In this document: piece by piece, positions 1 through 6,918 of the stretch | Position numbering within the stretch: the first letter of the stretch is position 1 | Layout of the letters: each line of letters begins with the position of its first letter | From: an uncultured Clostridia bacterium | GTDB taxonomy: Bacteria; Bacillota; Clostridia; UBA1381 | Assembly (NCBI GenBank): GCA_934501535.1 | Contig: CAKSUM010000020.1 | Span: forward strand, 1 to 47,609 | Direction: 5' to 3' | Length of the DNA stretch: 47,609 nucleotides | Notes under the pieces: model-generated | Databases searched by the model: none | Told to the model about the DNA's origin: nothing | Seen by the model: the letters and a program-made list of their open reading frames with translations, nothing else | Translations under genes and position numbers: made by a program

Positions 1-72
1 CAAAAAACTACTTAGATTATATTATCATTTTGGAGCCAATTTTGAGGTTTACACAAAATGAGGGATTGCCCC

Positions 73-96
73 CGGAACGAAGCAAAGTCCGTTCCG
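73..96 (-). terminator. Hairpin downstream of the four-helix-bundle gene
   Basis: Arms CGGAACG and CGTTCCG pair perfectly over 7 bp around a 10-nt loop, 20 nt past the stop codon of the minus-strand gene that ends at 117. No U-run follows directly, so it may be part of a repeated element rather than a true intrinsic terminator. Confidence 0.35.
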
Positions 97-116
97 ACGC
101 GGATGAGGTGAACCTT

Positions 117-464
117 TTATATATTTTGATTTTTCTTCGCTGTATTAATTGACGCAATTAATATTTTCTTTACTTCAGTACATTTGGTAAGAATTGTTCT
201 GTCTTCATAATATCCGCTTTCTATAAGCAATTCCAGCCAATACTCGCTTTCCGAACACTCTTTTAACGCTATTTGCAATTTGGCGATAAAATCATTTCTC
301 CCATGTCCGTAAAAGGCTTCTCTTACATTCGCACCTATGCTCGTTCCGCTTCGAATAAGTTGGTTCGTTAATATGCTTTCTTTTTTCTCTCTTTTCACAG
401 AATTGCAAACCTTAATTATATCTAATGCAAATTGCTTTGACTTTAAAATTAAGGGACTATCCAT
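117..464 (-). CDS. Four-helix bundle protein (S23 / intervening-sequence protein family)
   Basis: A 115-residue protein that is almost entirely helical. The N-terminal pattern LILKSKQFALDIIKVCN, the central SGTSIGANVREA and the later KECSESEYWLELL are hallmarks of the family (TIGR02436) that includes proteins encoded by 23S rRNA intervening sequences and the Avd accessory proteins of diversity-generating retroelements. The start is fixed by AGAGGAG seven bases upstream. The family's biochemical role is not well settled; members bind nucleic acid with a basic face and often travel as solitary cassettes. No rRNA gene or reverse transcriptase is visible beside it. Hairpins and inverted AGTGAA-rich repeats flank it, which suggests a small mobile unit. 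The family call is strong; function is open. Confidence 0.85.
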   Translation of the reverse strand: MDSPLILKSKQFALDIIKVCNSVKREKKESILTNQLIRSGTSIGANVREAFYGHGRNDFIAKLQIALKECSESEYWLELLIESGYYEDRTILTKCTEVKKILIASINTAKKNQNI

Positions 465-485
465 AACTTCTCCTCTTTATTAATA

Positions 486-599
486 CAAACTCGCCCCCGC
501 GAGTTTGCACCTCACTTCTTCACTTTTCACTATTACTTATTACTTTCCAAAAATCGACATATTTTAGTGAAGAGTGAACAGTGAAAAGGTAACAAGTAA
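486..599. repeat. Hairpin plus inverted AGTGAA-rich repeats beside the S23-like gene
   Basis: A 9-bp perfect stem (CAAACTCGC / GCGAGTTTG, 486-507, 4-nt loop of C) is followed by a CTTCACTTTTCAC-type tract (about 514-543) whose reverse complement resembles the AGTGAAGAGTGAA tract at about 566-590. No coding potential is seen here. Such short repeated tracts often border solitary S23/Avd-like genes, but that association is from memory of the family, not shown by this window. Confidence 0.5.
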
Positions 600-633
600 A
601 ATCGACAAGCACTGTCGCGCTTGTCGATTTTTT
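598..633 (-). terminator. Strong terminator after the GH43 gene (works both ways)
   Basis: ATCGACAAGC (601-610) pairs perfectly with GCTTGTCGAT (619-628) around an 8-nt loop. A-run and T-run flank both sides, so it can stop the minus-strand GH43 transcript and any plus-strand transcript. Confidence 0.8.
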
Positions 634-666
634 GGCTTTCGTGTTCATTACAGATGCATAAATATA

Positions 667-1590
667 TCATTGGTTAACAACTAAAATATCTGCGCCACCA
701 TCAGGATTTTTGGCAAATTCCGCCTCTGCCAAACAAATCTGTCTCGGCTTAAAGCTATTGTGAGCATCACTATGACAATGATAAATGCACAGATACCTGT
801 TATTTTCTTCTGTCGGTGCAAAGCTATGATGACCTGTTCCAACAATATCATCAAACTTGTGCAATATGGGATTATTATCATACTTCTTAAACGGTCCGTA
901 CGGTTTGTCAGAAACTGCATAGCCTACTGCATAATCGGGGCAGCGGGTGTGATTTGAAGAATATGTCAAATAATACACCCTGTTATGTTTTAAAACAAAC
1001 GGTCCCTCAGCAATGCAGCAATCAACCGTTTCCCACCGCTGCACATCCTTATCAGCCGAAATCAGAACTGATTCATATTCATGTTCAATTCTTGTCAGAT
1101 CATCAGACATTTTTGCAACCTTAATTCTATTACCGTTTTCCAGGGCGACAAAATATAAATATATACTTCCGTCATCATCAAAAAACAGATGACCGTCAAT
1201 AGCTGAAAATTCTCGAAGCCAATCATTTGTCAGTTTCTTAAACGGTCCTGCCGGACCGTCGGATACTGCTATTGCAAGATGCTCGTCTGCAGCATAAACC
1301 ATATAAAACATCCCATTATAATATGACACCTCAGGCGCCCAAAATCCATGGTTTCCCAAAACTTCCTCCTTTTTTAAGCAAAATCCGCAGTTTTCCCAGT
1401 TAGTCAAATCCTTTGAAATATGCACCTCAATTCCATCATCACCGTTTTCTTTGTATGTTTCAAAGAACGGATATTCATCAGTAAAAGCAGGCAGGTCATT
1501 TTCAGTTGTACAATAAACATAATAAATGCCATCATGTTTGAGTAGAAAAGGATCTCCGCCCCTAAATAATTTTTTGCCATATTTATACAT
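667..1590 (-). CDS. Glycoside hydrolase family 43 (beta-xylosidase / alpha-L-arabinofuranosidase type)
   Basis: A 307-residue five-bladed beta-propeller enzyme without a signal peptide, hence probably cytoplasmic. The three catalytic acids of GH43 are visible: D13 in GGDPFLL (base), D132 in AIDGHLFF (pKa modulator) and E195 in IAEGPFVLK (acid). The length matches a single catalytic domain with no C-terminal beta-sandwich. It likely trims xylose or arabinose from imported oligosaccharides. GAAGGGAAG lies just before the ATG. It is transcribed away from an AraC-family regulator across a 126-bp shared promoter region, the usual arrangement of a sugar-induced gene with its own activator. The exact subfamily and linkage cannot be read from the sequence. 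Confidence 0.88.
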   Translation of the reverse strand: MYKYGKKLFRGGDPFLLKHDGIYYVYCTTENDLPAFTDEYPFFETYKENGDDGIEVHISKDLTNWENCGFCLKKEEVLGNHGFWAPEVSYYNGMFYMVYAADEHLAIAVSDGPAGPFKKLTNDWLREFSAIDGHLFFDDDGSIYLYFVALENGNRIKVAKMSDDLTRIEHEYESVLISADKDVQRWETVDCCIAEGPFVLKHNRVYYLTYSSNHTRCPDYAVGYAVSDKPYGPFKKYDNNPILHKFDDIVGTGHHSFAPTEENNRYLCIYHCHSDAHNSFKPRQICLAEAEFAKNPDGGADILVVNQ

Positions 1591-1619
1591 TCGTTTTCTT
1601 CCCTTCGCAAATATTTCTT

Positions 1620-1631
1620 AACAAGCTTGTT
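1620..1631. promoter_or_regulatory. Palindrome in the GH43/AraC divergent promoter region
   Basis: AACAAGCTTGTT is a perfect 12-bp palindrome between the two divergent genes, placed about 30 bp upstream of the GH43 start. It is a candidate operator; AraC proteins more often use direct repeats, so it might be chance. Confidence 0.35.
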
Positions 1632-1647
1632 TTATTAATTTTAACAC

Positions 1648-1677
1648 TTGACAATTGTTTTTTCAAGATGTTATAAT
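1648..1677 (+). promoter_or_regulatory. Sigma-A promoter for the AraC regulator
   Basis: TTGACA (1648-1653) and TATAAT (1672-1677) are both perfect consensus with an 18-bp spacer, 40 bp before the start codon. Confidence 0.8.
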
Positions 1678-1716
1678 GTTATAAAACTATCAAATACTGC
1701 AAATTAGGAGAAGAAA

Positions 1717-2496
1717 ATGGAATTTATATCAATAGGATACGATTTTCACCATAACAGAAACTTTCAAATATCACGACCTCAAGGGTTAAATTATTACCTT
1801 TTTTTAATCATACGTTCCAAGGCATATTATCTCGACAGTTGCGATAAAAAATTTCTTCATCAAAAATCAATCATCTTTTTTGATAAAGGAACTCCGCAAT
1901 TTTTCGGTGCGATAGACGATGATTATACAAATGACTGGATATCATTTTCACTAAACAAGGATGAAGATTTACTGTTTCGTTCATCCGGAATAACAAGCAA
2001 TAAATTCTATAATATACCGTCTTTTTGTTTTTTTGAAGATATTATAAATCTTATGAGTAATGAATTTCACCTAAACAATACAAATTCTTACAATTCATTA
2101 TTAAGTGATTTATTAACTGCATTTTTAAAAAAATATATGGAAATCAGTTTGACTGACAATTCCAAATTGCTTTATTATAACGAGCTTGCAACTATAAGAC
2201 GTATGATATATAGCTTTCCAACCGAAAAATATACCATTGAAAGTTTAGCTCATAAAAGCAATTTGAGTATTTCACATTTTTCACATTTATATAAACAATA
2301 TTTTAATACTACACCGATGAACGATGTGATTTTGAGTCGAGTACAATATGCAAAGCAATTGTTGAATTCAACAAACTATTCGATTTCAGAAATTTCAAAC
2401 ATACTCAATTACAGCTGCGATACTCAATTTATGAAACAATTCAAGACAGTCACAAAAATGACACCAAGAGAATACAGGAAAAATATGACAAATTGA
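1717..2496 (+). CDS. AraC-family transcriptional regulator
   Basis: A 259-residue one-component regulator. The first ~130 residues fit the cupin-like sugar-sensing N-domain (IGYDFHHNRNFQISRPQGLNYY resembles the usual opening). The last ~100 residues form the double helix-turn-helix: YTIESLAHKSNLSISHFSHLYKQYF for the first HTH and YSISEISNILNYSCDTQFMKQFK for the second, ending in the conserved TPREYRK. The start is set by AGGAG 6 nt upstream. It very probably controls the divergent GH43 gene in response to a pentose or oligosaccharide. The gene is visibly richer in A/T and in AT-ending codons than the genes after 3.3 kb, which hints at acquisition from elsewhere or at a different mutational history. 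Confidence 0.93.
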   Translation: MEFISIGYDFHHNRNFQISRPQGLNYYLFLIIRSKAYYLDSCDKKFLHQKSIIFFDKGTPQFFGAIDDDYTNDWISFSLNKDEDLLFRSSGITSNKFYNIPSFCFFEDIINLMSNEFHLNNTNSYNSLLSDLLTAFLKKYMEISLTDNSKLLYYNELATIRRMIYSFPTEKYTIESLAHKSNLSISHFSHLYKQYFNTTPMNDVILSRVQYAKQLLNSTNYSISEISNILNYSCDTQFMKQFKTVTKMTPREYRKNMTN

Positions 2497-2507
2497 CAAA
2501 CTAACCC

Positions 2508-2545
2508 GTTGCGAGATCGTCCCCGGTTCAAGTCCGGTCAAACGC
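2508..2545 (+). other. tRNA T-arm-like vestige
   Basis: CCGGTTCAAGTCCGG (about 2525-2539) has the exact form of a T-stem-loop, with an upstream GCGAGATCGT that looks like an anticodon-stem/variable-loop tail. No acceptor stem or 5' half can be folded, so it is not a functional tRNA. It sits between the AraC gene and the tRNA array and could be a remnant or an attachment-site scar. Confidence 0.3.
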
Positions 2546-2594
2546 TATAGTGCATCTACTGTTTTTTAGTCAAATCGAATTTTTCAAAAATGCT

Positions 2595-2645
2595 CAAAAA
2601 CCGCATAAGAATGCGGTCAAAACAGATTGCATCTATTTTGACCGC
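2595..2645 (-). terminator. Terminator of the tRNA array with a competing upstream stem
   Basis: Read on the minus strand, CCGCAT-TCTT-ATGCGG (2601-2616) followed by TTTTTG is a clear intrinsic terminator. Just upstream, GCGGTCAAAA (2613-2622) pairs perfectly with TTTTGACCGC (2636-2645). The two stems share bases 2613-2616, so they cannot both form fully. Confidence 0.75.
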
Positions 2646-2651
2646 GAATTC

Positions 2652-2726
2652 TGGAGGCACCACCCGGATTTGAACCGGGGCATAAAGGTGTTGCAGACCT
2701 CTGCCTTACCTCTTGGCTATGGTGCC
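2652..2726 (-). tRNA. tRNA-Cys (GCA)
   Basis: The 7-bp acceptor GGCACCA/TGGTGCC, anticodon loop CTGCAAC, T-arm CCCGG-TTCAAAT-CCGGG, U73 and an encoded CCA are all visible. Last gene of the five-tRNA array. Confidence 0.96.
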
Positions 2727-2773
2727 TTATATAAAAAGACGCAGATTTTATTTAAACATGCGTCTTTTGTAAA

Positions 2774-2848
2774 TGGAGCGGAAGACGAGATTCGAACTCG
2801 CGACGTTCACCTTGGCAAGGTGACGCTCTACCACTGAGCCACTCCCGC
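2774..2848 (-). tRNA. tRNA-Gly (GCC)
   Basis: Acceptor GCGGGAG pairs with CTTCCGC (one G-U), the anticodon loop TTGCCAA reads GCC, the discriminator is U73, and CCA is encoded. Fourth in the array. Confidence 0.96.
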
Positions 2849-2856
2849 TTATTTAA

Positions 2857-2932
2857 TGGTGCCTCCGGGTGGAATCGAACCGCCGACACAGGGATTTTCA
2901 GTCCCTTGCTCTACCGACTGAGCTACAGAGGC
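2857..2932 (-). tRNA. tRNA-Phe (GAA)
   Basis: Acceptor GCCTCTG, anticodon stem GGGAC, loop reading GAA, T-arm GGCGG-TTCGATT-CCACC, A73 and encoded CCA. Third in the array. Confidence 0.96.
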
Positions 2933-2952
2933 TTATTTTTTTCCAAAAAAAT

Positions 2953-3029
2953 TGGCGACCCGGATGGGGCTCGAACCCACGACCTCTAGCGTGACAGGCT
3001 AGCGTTCTAACCAACTGAACTACCGGGCC
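2953..3029 (-). tRNA. tRNA-Asp (GTC)
   Basis: Acceptor GGCCCGG, anticodon loop CTGTCAC (GTC), T-loop TTCGAGC, G73 as expected for aspartate, encoded CCA. Second in the array. Confidence 0.96.
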
Positions 3030-3039
3030 AAATTTTTAA

Positions 3040-3115
3040 TGGTGGGAGTAACAGGGCTCGAACCTGTGACATCCTGCTTGTAAGGCAGACGCTCTCCCAG
3101 CTGAGCTATACTCCC
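3040..3115 (-). tRNA. tRNA-Val (TAC)
   Basis: Acceptor GGGAGTA, anticodon loop CTTACAA (TAC), T-arm CACAGG-TTCGAGC-CCTGT, A73 and encoded CCA. First gene of the array behind the promoter at 3148-3176. Confidence 0.96.
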
Positions 3116-3147
3116 ATACGCTGCTCACTTGCGTGACAACAAAAACA

Positions 3148-3176
3148 ATTATACCAGTATTATTTCTATTTGTCAA
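3148..3176 (-). promoter_or_regulatory. Perfect sigma-A promoter of the tRNA array
   Basis: On the minus strand TTGACA (3171-3176) and TATAAT (3148-3153) are exact consensus with a 17-bp spacer. A GC-containing stretch near the expected start fits a strongly transcribed stable-RNA promoter. Confidence 0.92.
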
Positions 3177-3235
3177 TAGTTTTTTCAAAAAAATTTGAAA
3201 TTTTTTCAAAAAAAATTTTATTGTCCCCATTTGCA

Positions 3236-3264
3236 TTGACAAATACCGGGTTCAAGGGTATAAT
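3236..3264 (+). promoter_or_regulatory. Perfect sigma-A promoter of the nucleotidyltransferase gene
   Basis: TTGACA (3236-3241) and TATAAT (3259-3264) with a 17-bp spacer, exact consensus, 31 bp before the start codon. It points away from the tRNA promoter 60 bp to its left. Confidence 0.9.
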
Positions 3265-3295
3265 AATTGTATTATTAATAAGGAGGGTTACTCTG

Positions 3296-4153
3296 ATGAA
3301 CACAACATTAGTGGTAATGGCAGCCGGCATGGGAAGCCGTTTCGGCGGGCTCAAGCAAATGGAGCCTATTGGTCCGAACGGCGAGGTTTTACTTGATTTT
3401 TCCGTTTATGACGCAAAAAAAGCCGGTTTTAACAAGGTTATATTTATAATAAAAGAGGAAATTGAAAAGGATTTTAAAGAAATAGTAGGAAAACAGGTTG
3501 AAAAGCTGATTGATGTGGAATATGTCTTTCAGGACATGTCCTCCCTGCCCGAGGGAAGGAAAAAGCCGTGGGGAACATCACACGCAATCCTTTGCTGCAA
3601 GGACACCGTAAAGGAGCCGTTCGCGGTTATCAACGCAGATGACTACTACGGCGCAAATGCTTTTACCGAAATTCAAAAGCACTTAAGCGGCGCAAAGGAA
3701 TTTGACTGGTGCATGGTCAGCTATGACCTCGAAAAGACGCTTTCGGAAAACGGAACGGTGGCACGCGGCTGCTGCGACGTGAAAGACGGATACTTACAGG
3801 ACGTTGTCGAGCGTACAAAAATCAATTCTTCGGCGCAGTATACGCTTGACGGCGAAACATGGGTTCAGCTGCCGCGCGACCAAAAGGTTTCCATGAATTT
3901 ATGGGGATTTACGCCGGACATATTCGGCGAGCTGCAAAAGCAGTTTGACGAATTTATGAACACCGCGGATTTATCAAAAGATGAATGCCTTATACCGGAA
4001 CTTGTTGACAACATGATAAAGAGCGGCAGGGCAACGGTAAAGGTTTATTCCAACAAGGACAAGTGGTACGGTATAACCTACCGCGAGGACAAAGAAGGCG
4101 TACGCAGTGCAATCAAAAAACTCTGCGATGACGGCTTGTACAACGGAATATAA
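3296..4153 (+). CDS. Sugar-phosphate nucleotidyltransferase
   Basis: A 285-residue enzyme of the NTP_transferase fold that makes a nucleotide-activated sugar. The nucleotide-binding loop AAGMGSRFGGLKQ is at residues 9-21, and a NADDYYG stretch near residue 110 carries the metal-binding acid. The ATG at 3296 is chosen over an upstream in-frame start because AGGAGGG sits 9 nt before it and a perfect promoter lies at 3236-3264, downstream of the longer frame's beginning. The substrate sugar cannot be read; relatives are often annotated only as 'nucleotidyltransferase'. It precedes UDP-GlcNAc 2-epimerase and glycosyltransferase genes (4.8-7.3 kb), so a role in surface polysaccharide precursor supply is a fair inference. 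Confidence 0.88.
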   Translation: MNTTLVVMAAGMGSRFGGLKQMEPIGPNGEVLLDFSVYDAKKAGFNKVIFIIKEEIEKDFKEIVGKQVEKLIDVEYVFQDMSSLPEGRKKPWGTSHAILCCKDTVKEPFAVINADDYYGANAFTEIQKHLSGAKEFDWCMVSYDLEKTLSENGTVARGCCDVKDGYLQDVVERTKINSSAQYTLDGETWVQLPRDQKVSMNLWGFTPDIFGELQKQFDEFMNTADLSKDECLIPELVDNMIKSGRATVKVYSNKDKWYGITYREDKEGVRSAIKKLCDDGLYNGI

Positions 4154-4241
4154 TGAAAATACGGGGAAACGAACAGTCGTTTTTCCGTTTTTTTGTGCAT
4201 AAAGCTTATGTAAACGGCGGATAATCCGCCGTCCTAAAGAC

Positions 4242-4568
4242 TCAGTTGCCGCATGCGCCGCATTCTTCGCCGCGAGCCGGGTCGAAATCAATTGCGGCCT
4301 CCTCAGCCTTTGCCTTAACCTTGAATACTACCGGAATTTTTACCCGAATTTCCTGTGTGATTGTAAATCTGCACGACCCCTGGCACTTGCCCGGGCAAGT
4401 TGTGCAGCCGGGATTTATAACCGGTTTACCGATGCACTGCGCCTCGATTTTGCCGACGTCACCGCAAACCTTAACCTCCACCGGCATGCAGACTTTAACG
4501 TCCTGATAACCGGTTGCCGGAAATCTTTCGGTTATTGTTTCACGGTTGTTTGTGATATATTCGTCCAT
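4242..4568 (-). CDS. Small cysteine-rich protein of unknown function
   Basis: A 108-residue protein with nine cysteines: C27, C35, C45, a dense cluster C55-x2-C58-x3-C62-x3-C66, and a C-terminal C103-x2-C106. Between them lie two beta-rich stretches (VKVCMPVEVKVCG and TITQEIRVKIPVVFKVKAKAE) with alternating valines. There is no signal peptide or membrane segment. AGAGGAGGT upstream gives a strong start. The cysteine spacing could hold a metal or an iron-sulfur cluster or form disulfides in a spore-coat type protein; I do not recognise the family. It stands alone, divergent from the epimerase gene. I am confident it is a gene, not of any function. Confidence 0.7.
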   Translation of the reverse strand: MDEYITNNRETITERFPATGYQDVKVCMPVEVKVCGDVGKIEAQCIGKPVINPGCTTCPGKCQGSCRFTITQEIRVKIPVVFKVKAKAEEAAIDFDPARGEECGACGN

Positions 4569-4687
4569 TTAAAGGACCTCCTCTGAAATTTTCGGATACG
4601 GCATGTTCTGCCGTCCACTATCATACTATGCTGCGGCATAAAAATCGTGCGCGCAAAAAATGTCATATATGTGTATGCGAAAAATTA

Positions 4688-4716
4688 TTGACTAAAGCTC
4701 CGTAAAGTGGTATTAT
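4688..4716 (+). promoter_or_regulatory. Sigma-A promoter of the epimerase/glycosyltransferase operon
   Basis: TTGACT (4688-4693), 17-bp spacer, TATTAT (4711-4716), 60 bp before the ATG at 4777. AAAGGAG follows at 4763-4769. Confidence 0.75.
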
Positions 4717-4776
4717 ATAATAAGAAAGAATTAACTTGATTTATGCCGCGCCCGACGCGGCGCAAAGGAGATTGTT

Positions 4777-5871
4777 ATGAAAAAAGTAATGCTTGTATTC
4801 GGGACACGCCCCGAAGCAATAAAAATGTGCCCGTTGGTAAATGAGCTTAAAAGCCGCAAAAATATAGAAACCGTGGTTTGTGTAACCGGTCAGCACCGTC
4901 AGATGCTCGACGTGGTTTTAGACGCATTTTCGGTTGTTCCCGACTACGATTTGTCCATTATGAAGGACAAGCAGACTCTGTTTGATATAACCACAAATAT
5001 TTTAAACCGTATCAAAGCCGTACTGGAACAGGAAAAGCCATCGGTTGTGCTTGTGCACGGCGACACAACAACCACATTTGTCACGGCGCTCGCATGCTTT
5101 TATCTGCAAATTCCCGTAGGTCACGTTGAAGCAGGTCTGCGTACATACAACATATATTCGCCGTACCCGGAGGAATTTAACCGCCAGGCGGTAGGTATCG
5201 TGTCACAGTATAACTTTGCGCCGACAGAGCTGTCGCGGCAAAATCTTCTGCGCGAGGGCAAGGCGGAATCAACCATTTACGTTACCGGGAACACCGCCAT
5301 TGACGCGCTTAAAACCACAATACGCAGCGATTACCGTCACGAACAGCTTGACTGGGCGGAGGGTTCGCGCCTTATAATGATTACGGCGCACCGCCGCGAA
5401 AATCTGGGCGAGCCGATGAAACACATGTTCCGCGCAATCAAGAGGATAATCGAAGAACACCCCGACATCAAGGCTATCTATCCTATCCACATGAACCCCG
5501 TTGTGCGCGAAACGGCAAACGAAATTCTGGGCGACTGCGACAGGATACGCATTATCGAACCGCTTGACGTTCTTGACTTCCACAACTTCTTAAACCGCAG
5601 CTACCTGATTCTCACCGACAGCGGCGGAATACAGGAGGAGGCTCCGTCACTCGGAAAACCGGTGCTTGTAATGCGCGATACAACCGAGCGCCCCGAGGGT
5701 ATAAAAGCAGGTACCCTGAAGCTTGTGGGCACGAATGAGGAAACTATTTACAAAGAATTTAAGACCTTGGTGGAAAACGAGGAAGAATACAAAAAAATGA
5801 GCCATGCCTCCAACCCATACGGGGACGGACTTGCCTGCAAGCGCATCGCGGACATTCTTGAAAAGGAATAA
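4777..5871 (+). CDS. wecB: UDP-N-acetylglucosamine 2-epimerase (non-hydrolysing)
   Basis: A 364-residue cytoplasmic enzyme that interconverts UDP-GlcNAc and UDP-ManNAc. Family signatures run in order: GTRPEAIKM near the start, VHGDTTTT, GHVEAGLRT, EEFNRQ, ITAHRREN and the C-terminal DSGGIQEEAPSLGKP with RDTTERPEG, all of the WecB/MnaA family at its normal length. It opens a probable operon with a GT2 glycosyltransferase, GtrA and a secreted protein. UDP-ManNAc feeds teichoic-acid-like polymers and the pyruvylated ManNAc polymers to which SLH domains bind; three SLH proteins lie 27 kb away in this window. The symbol wecB (mnaA in Gram-positives) reflects the enzyme, not a proven pathway. Confidence 0.96.
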   Translation: MKKVMLVFGTRPEAIKMCPLVNELKSRKNIETVVCVTGQHRQMLDVVLDAFSVVPDYDLSIMKDKQTLFDITTNILNRIKAVLEQEKPSVVLVHGDTTTTFVTALACFYLQIPVGHVEAGLRTYNIYSPYPEEFNRQAVGIVSQYNFAPTELSRQNLLREGKAESTIYVTGNTAIDALKTTIRSDYRHEQLDWAEGSRLIMITAHRRENLGEPMKHMFRAIKRIIEEHPDIKAIYPIHMNPVVRETANEILGDCDRIRIIEPLDVLDFHNFLNRSYLILTDSGGIQEEAPSLGKPVLVMRDTTERPEGIKAGTLKLVGTNEETIYKEFKTLVENEEEYKKMSHASNPYGDGLACKRIADILEKE

Positions 5872-5913
5872 ACGCAGCATATTGGGAAATACTGTAAAAA
5901 GGGTGATATTTAA

Positions 5914-6870
5914 GTGACTGTATTATGGCTTGTTATTCCTTGTTACAATGAAGAAGAGGTTATCCGCGAAACTGCAAAACGCACCCTGGACGTAATACAC
6001 GGGCTTGCGGCAAAAGGAAAAATCTCGCATGAAAGCAAAATTGCGTTCGTGAATGACGGCTCTGCCGACCGGACGCTCAGCATAATCAAGGATTTATGCG
6101 AAAAGAACAACACCTTTGTCTGCATAAACCTCTCGCGCAACCGCGGACATCAAAACGCGCTTTTGGCAGGGCTTATGACGGCAAAAAAATACGCCGACGC
6201 GGTTATTTCCCTCGATGCCGATTTGCAGGACGATATAGGCGCGATTGAACGTTTTACCGACGAATATCACAAAGGCGCCGACGTAGTTTACGGAGTTCGC
6301 TCCGACAGAAAAACCGACGGCTTTTTCAAGAAAACCTCTGCTGAGCTTTTCTATAAATTCATGCGCCTTATGGGCGTGGATATTGTATATAACCACGCCG
6401 ACTACCGCCTGATGAGCCGCCGTGCGCTCGACGGGCTTTCCGAATTTGACGAGGTAAACACCTTTCTGCGCGGACTTGTTCCGCAGGTAGGCTATCCGTC
6501 GGCGACGGTAGAGTATTCGCGCGGTTCGCGTTTTGCCGGAAAATCGAAATATCCGCTCAAAAAAATGCTGTCATTTGCATTCGAGGGCATAACGTCTTTC
6601 AGCGTCAGACCTATAAAAATGGCTTTCGCTCTGGGCTTTTTCGCATTTTTAGTCAGCATATTCATGCTGTGCTACTGCATCGTGCAAAGACTCGGCGGCA
6701 ATGCCGTCAGCGGCTGGGCAAGTCTGGGCGTTTCAATCTGGGCAATCGGCGGTCTGCAAATGCTTATGCTCGGAGTGGTCGGCGAATATATCGGGAAAAT
6801 TTATCTTGAAGTCAAGCACAGACCGAAATATATTATCGAATCGGTCACCATCGACGGCAAAACCGAATAA
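5914..6870 (+). CDS. Membrane glycosyltransferase family 2 (GtrB/DPM1-like)
   Basis: A 318-residue enzyme that probably charges undecaprenyl phosphate with a single sugar. The GT-A domain shows VIPCYNEE, VNDGSADRT and the metal-binding SLDADLQDD, followed by SRGSRFAGKSKYPL, the acceptor-site motif of polyprenyl-phosphate glycosyltransferases. Two membrane helices occupy roughly residues 230-290. It starts with GTG behind AAGGG. The next gene encodes GtrA, the usual partner that is thought to flip the lipid-linked sugar, so the pair likely decorates a cell-surface polymer. The donor sugar is not readable. Confidence 0.93.
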   Translation: MTVLWLVIPCYNEEEVIRETAKRTLDVIHGLAAKGKISHESKIAFVNDGSADRTLSIIKDLCEKNNTFVCINLSRNRGHQNALLAGLMTAKKYADAVISLDADLQDDIGAIERFTDEYHKGADVVYGVRSDRKTDGFFKKTSAELFYKFMRLMGVDIVYNHADYRLMSRRALDGLSEFDEVNTFLRGLVPQVGYPSATVEYSRGSRFAGKSKYPLKKMLSFAFEGITSFSVRPIKMAFALGFFAFLVSIFMLCYCIVQRLGGNAVSGWASLGVSIWAIGGLQMLMLGVVGEYIGKIYLEVKHRPKYIIESVTIDGKTE

Positions 6871-6918
6871 TCTGCCGCACCGCTTGTGCTTCCGCCGGTA
6901 ACAGGAGAAAAATATTTC

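Noticed and set aside
2550..2837. A 95-codon plus-strand frame
   Set aside because: It is the antisense of the tRNA-Cys and tRNA-Gly genes, including fragments that mimic database false proteins.
4569..4640. A sporulation sigma-E/sigma-K promoter for the cysteine-rich gene
   Set aside because: CATA-type words occur but no pair of boxes with proper spacing could be fixed.
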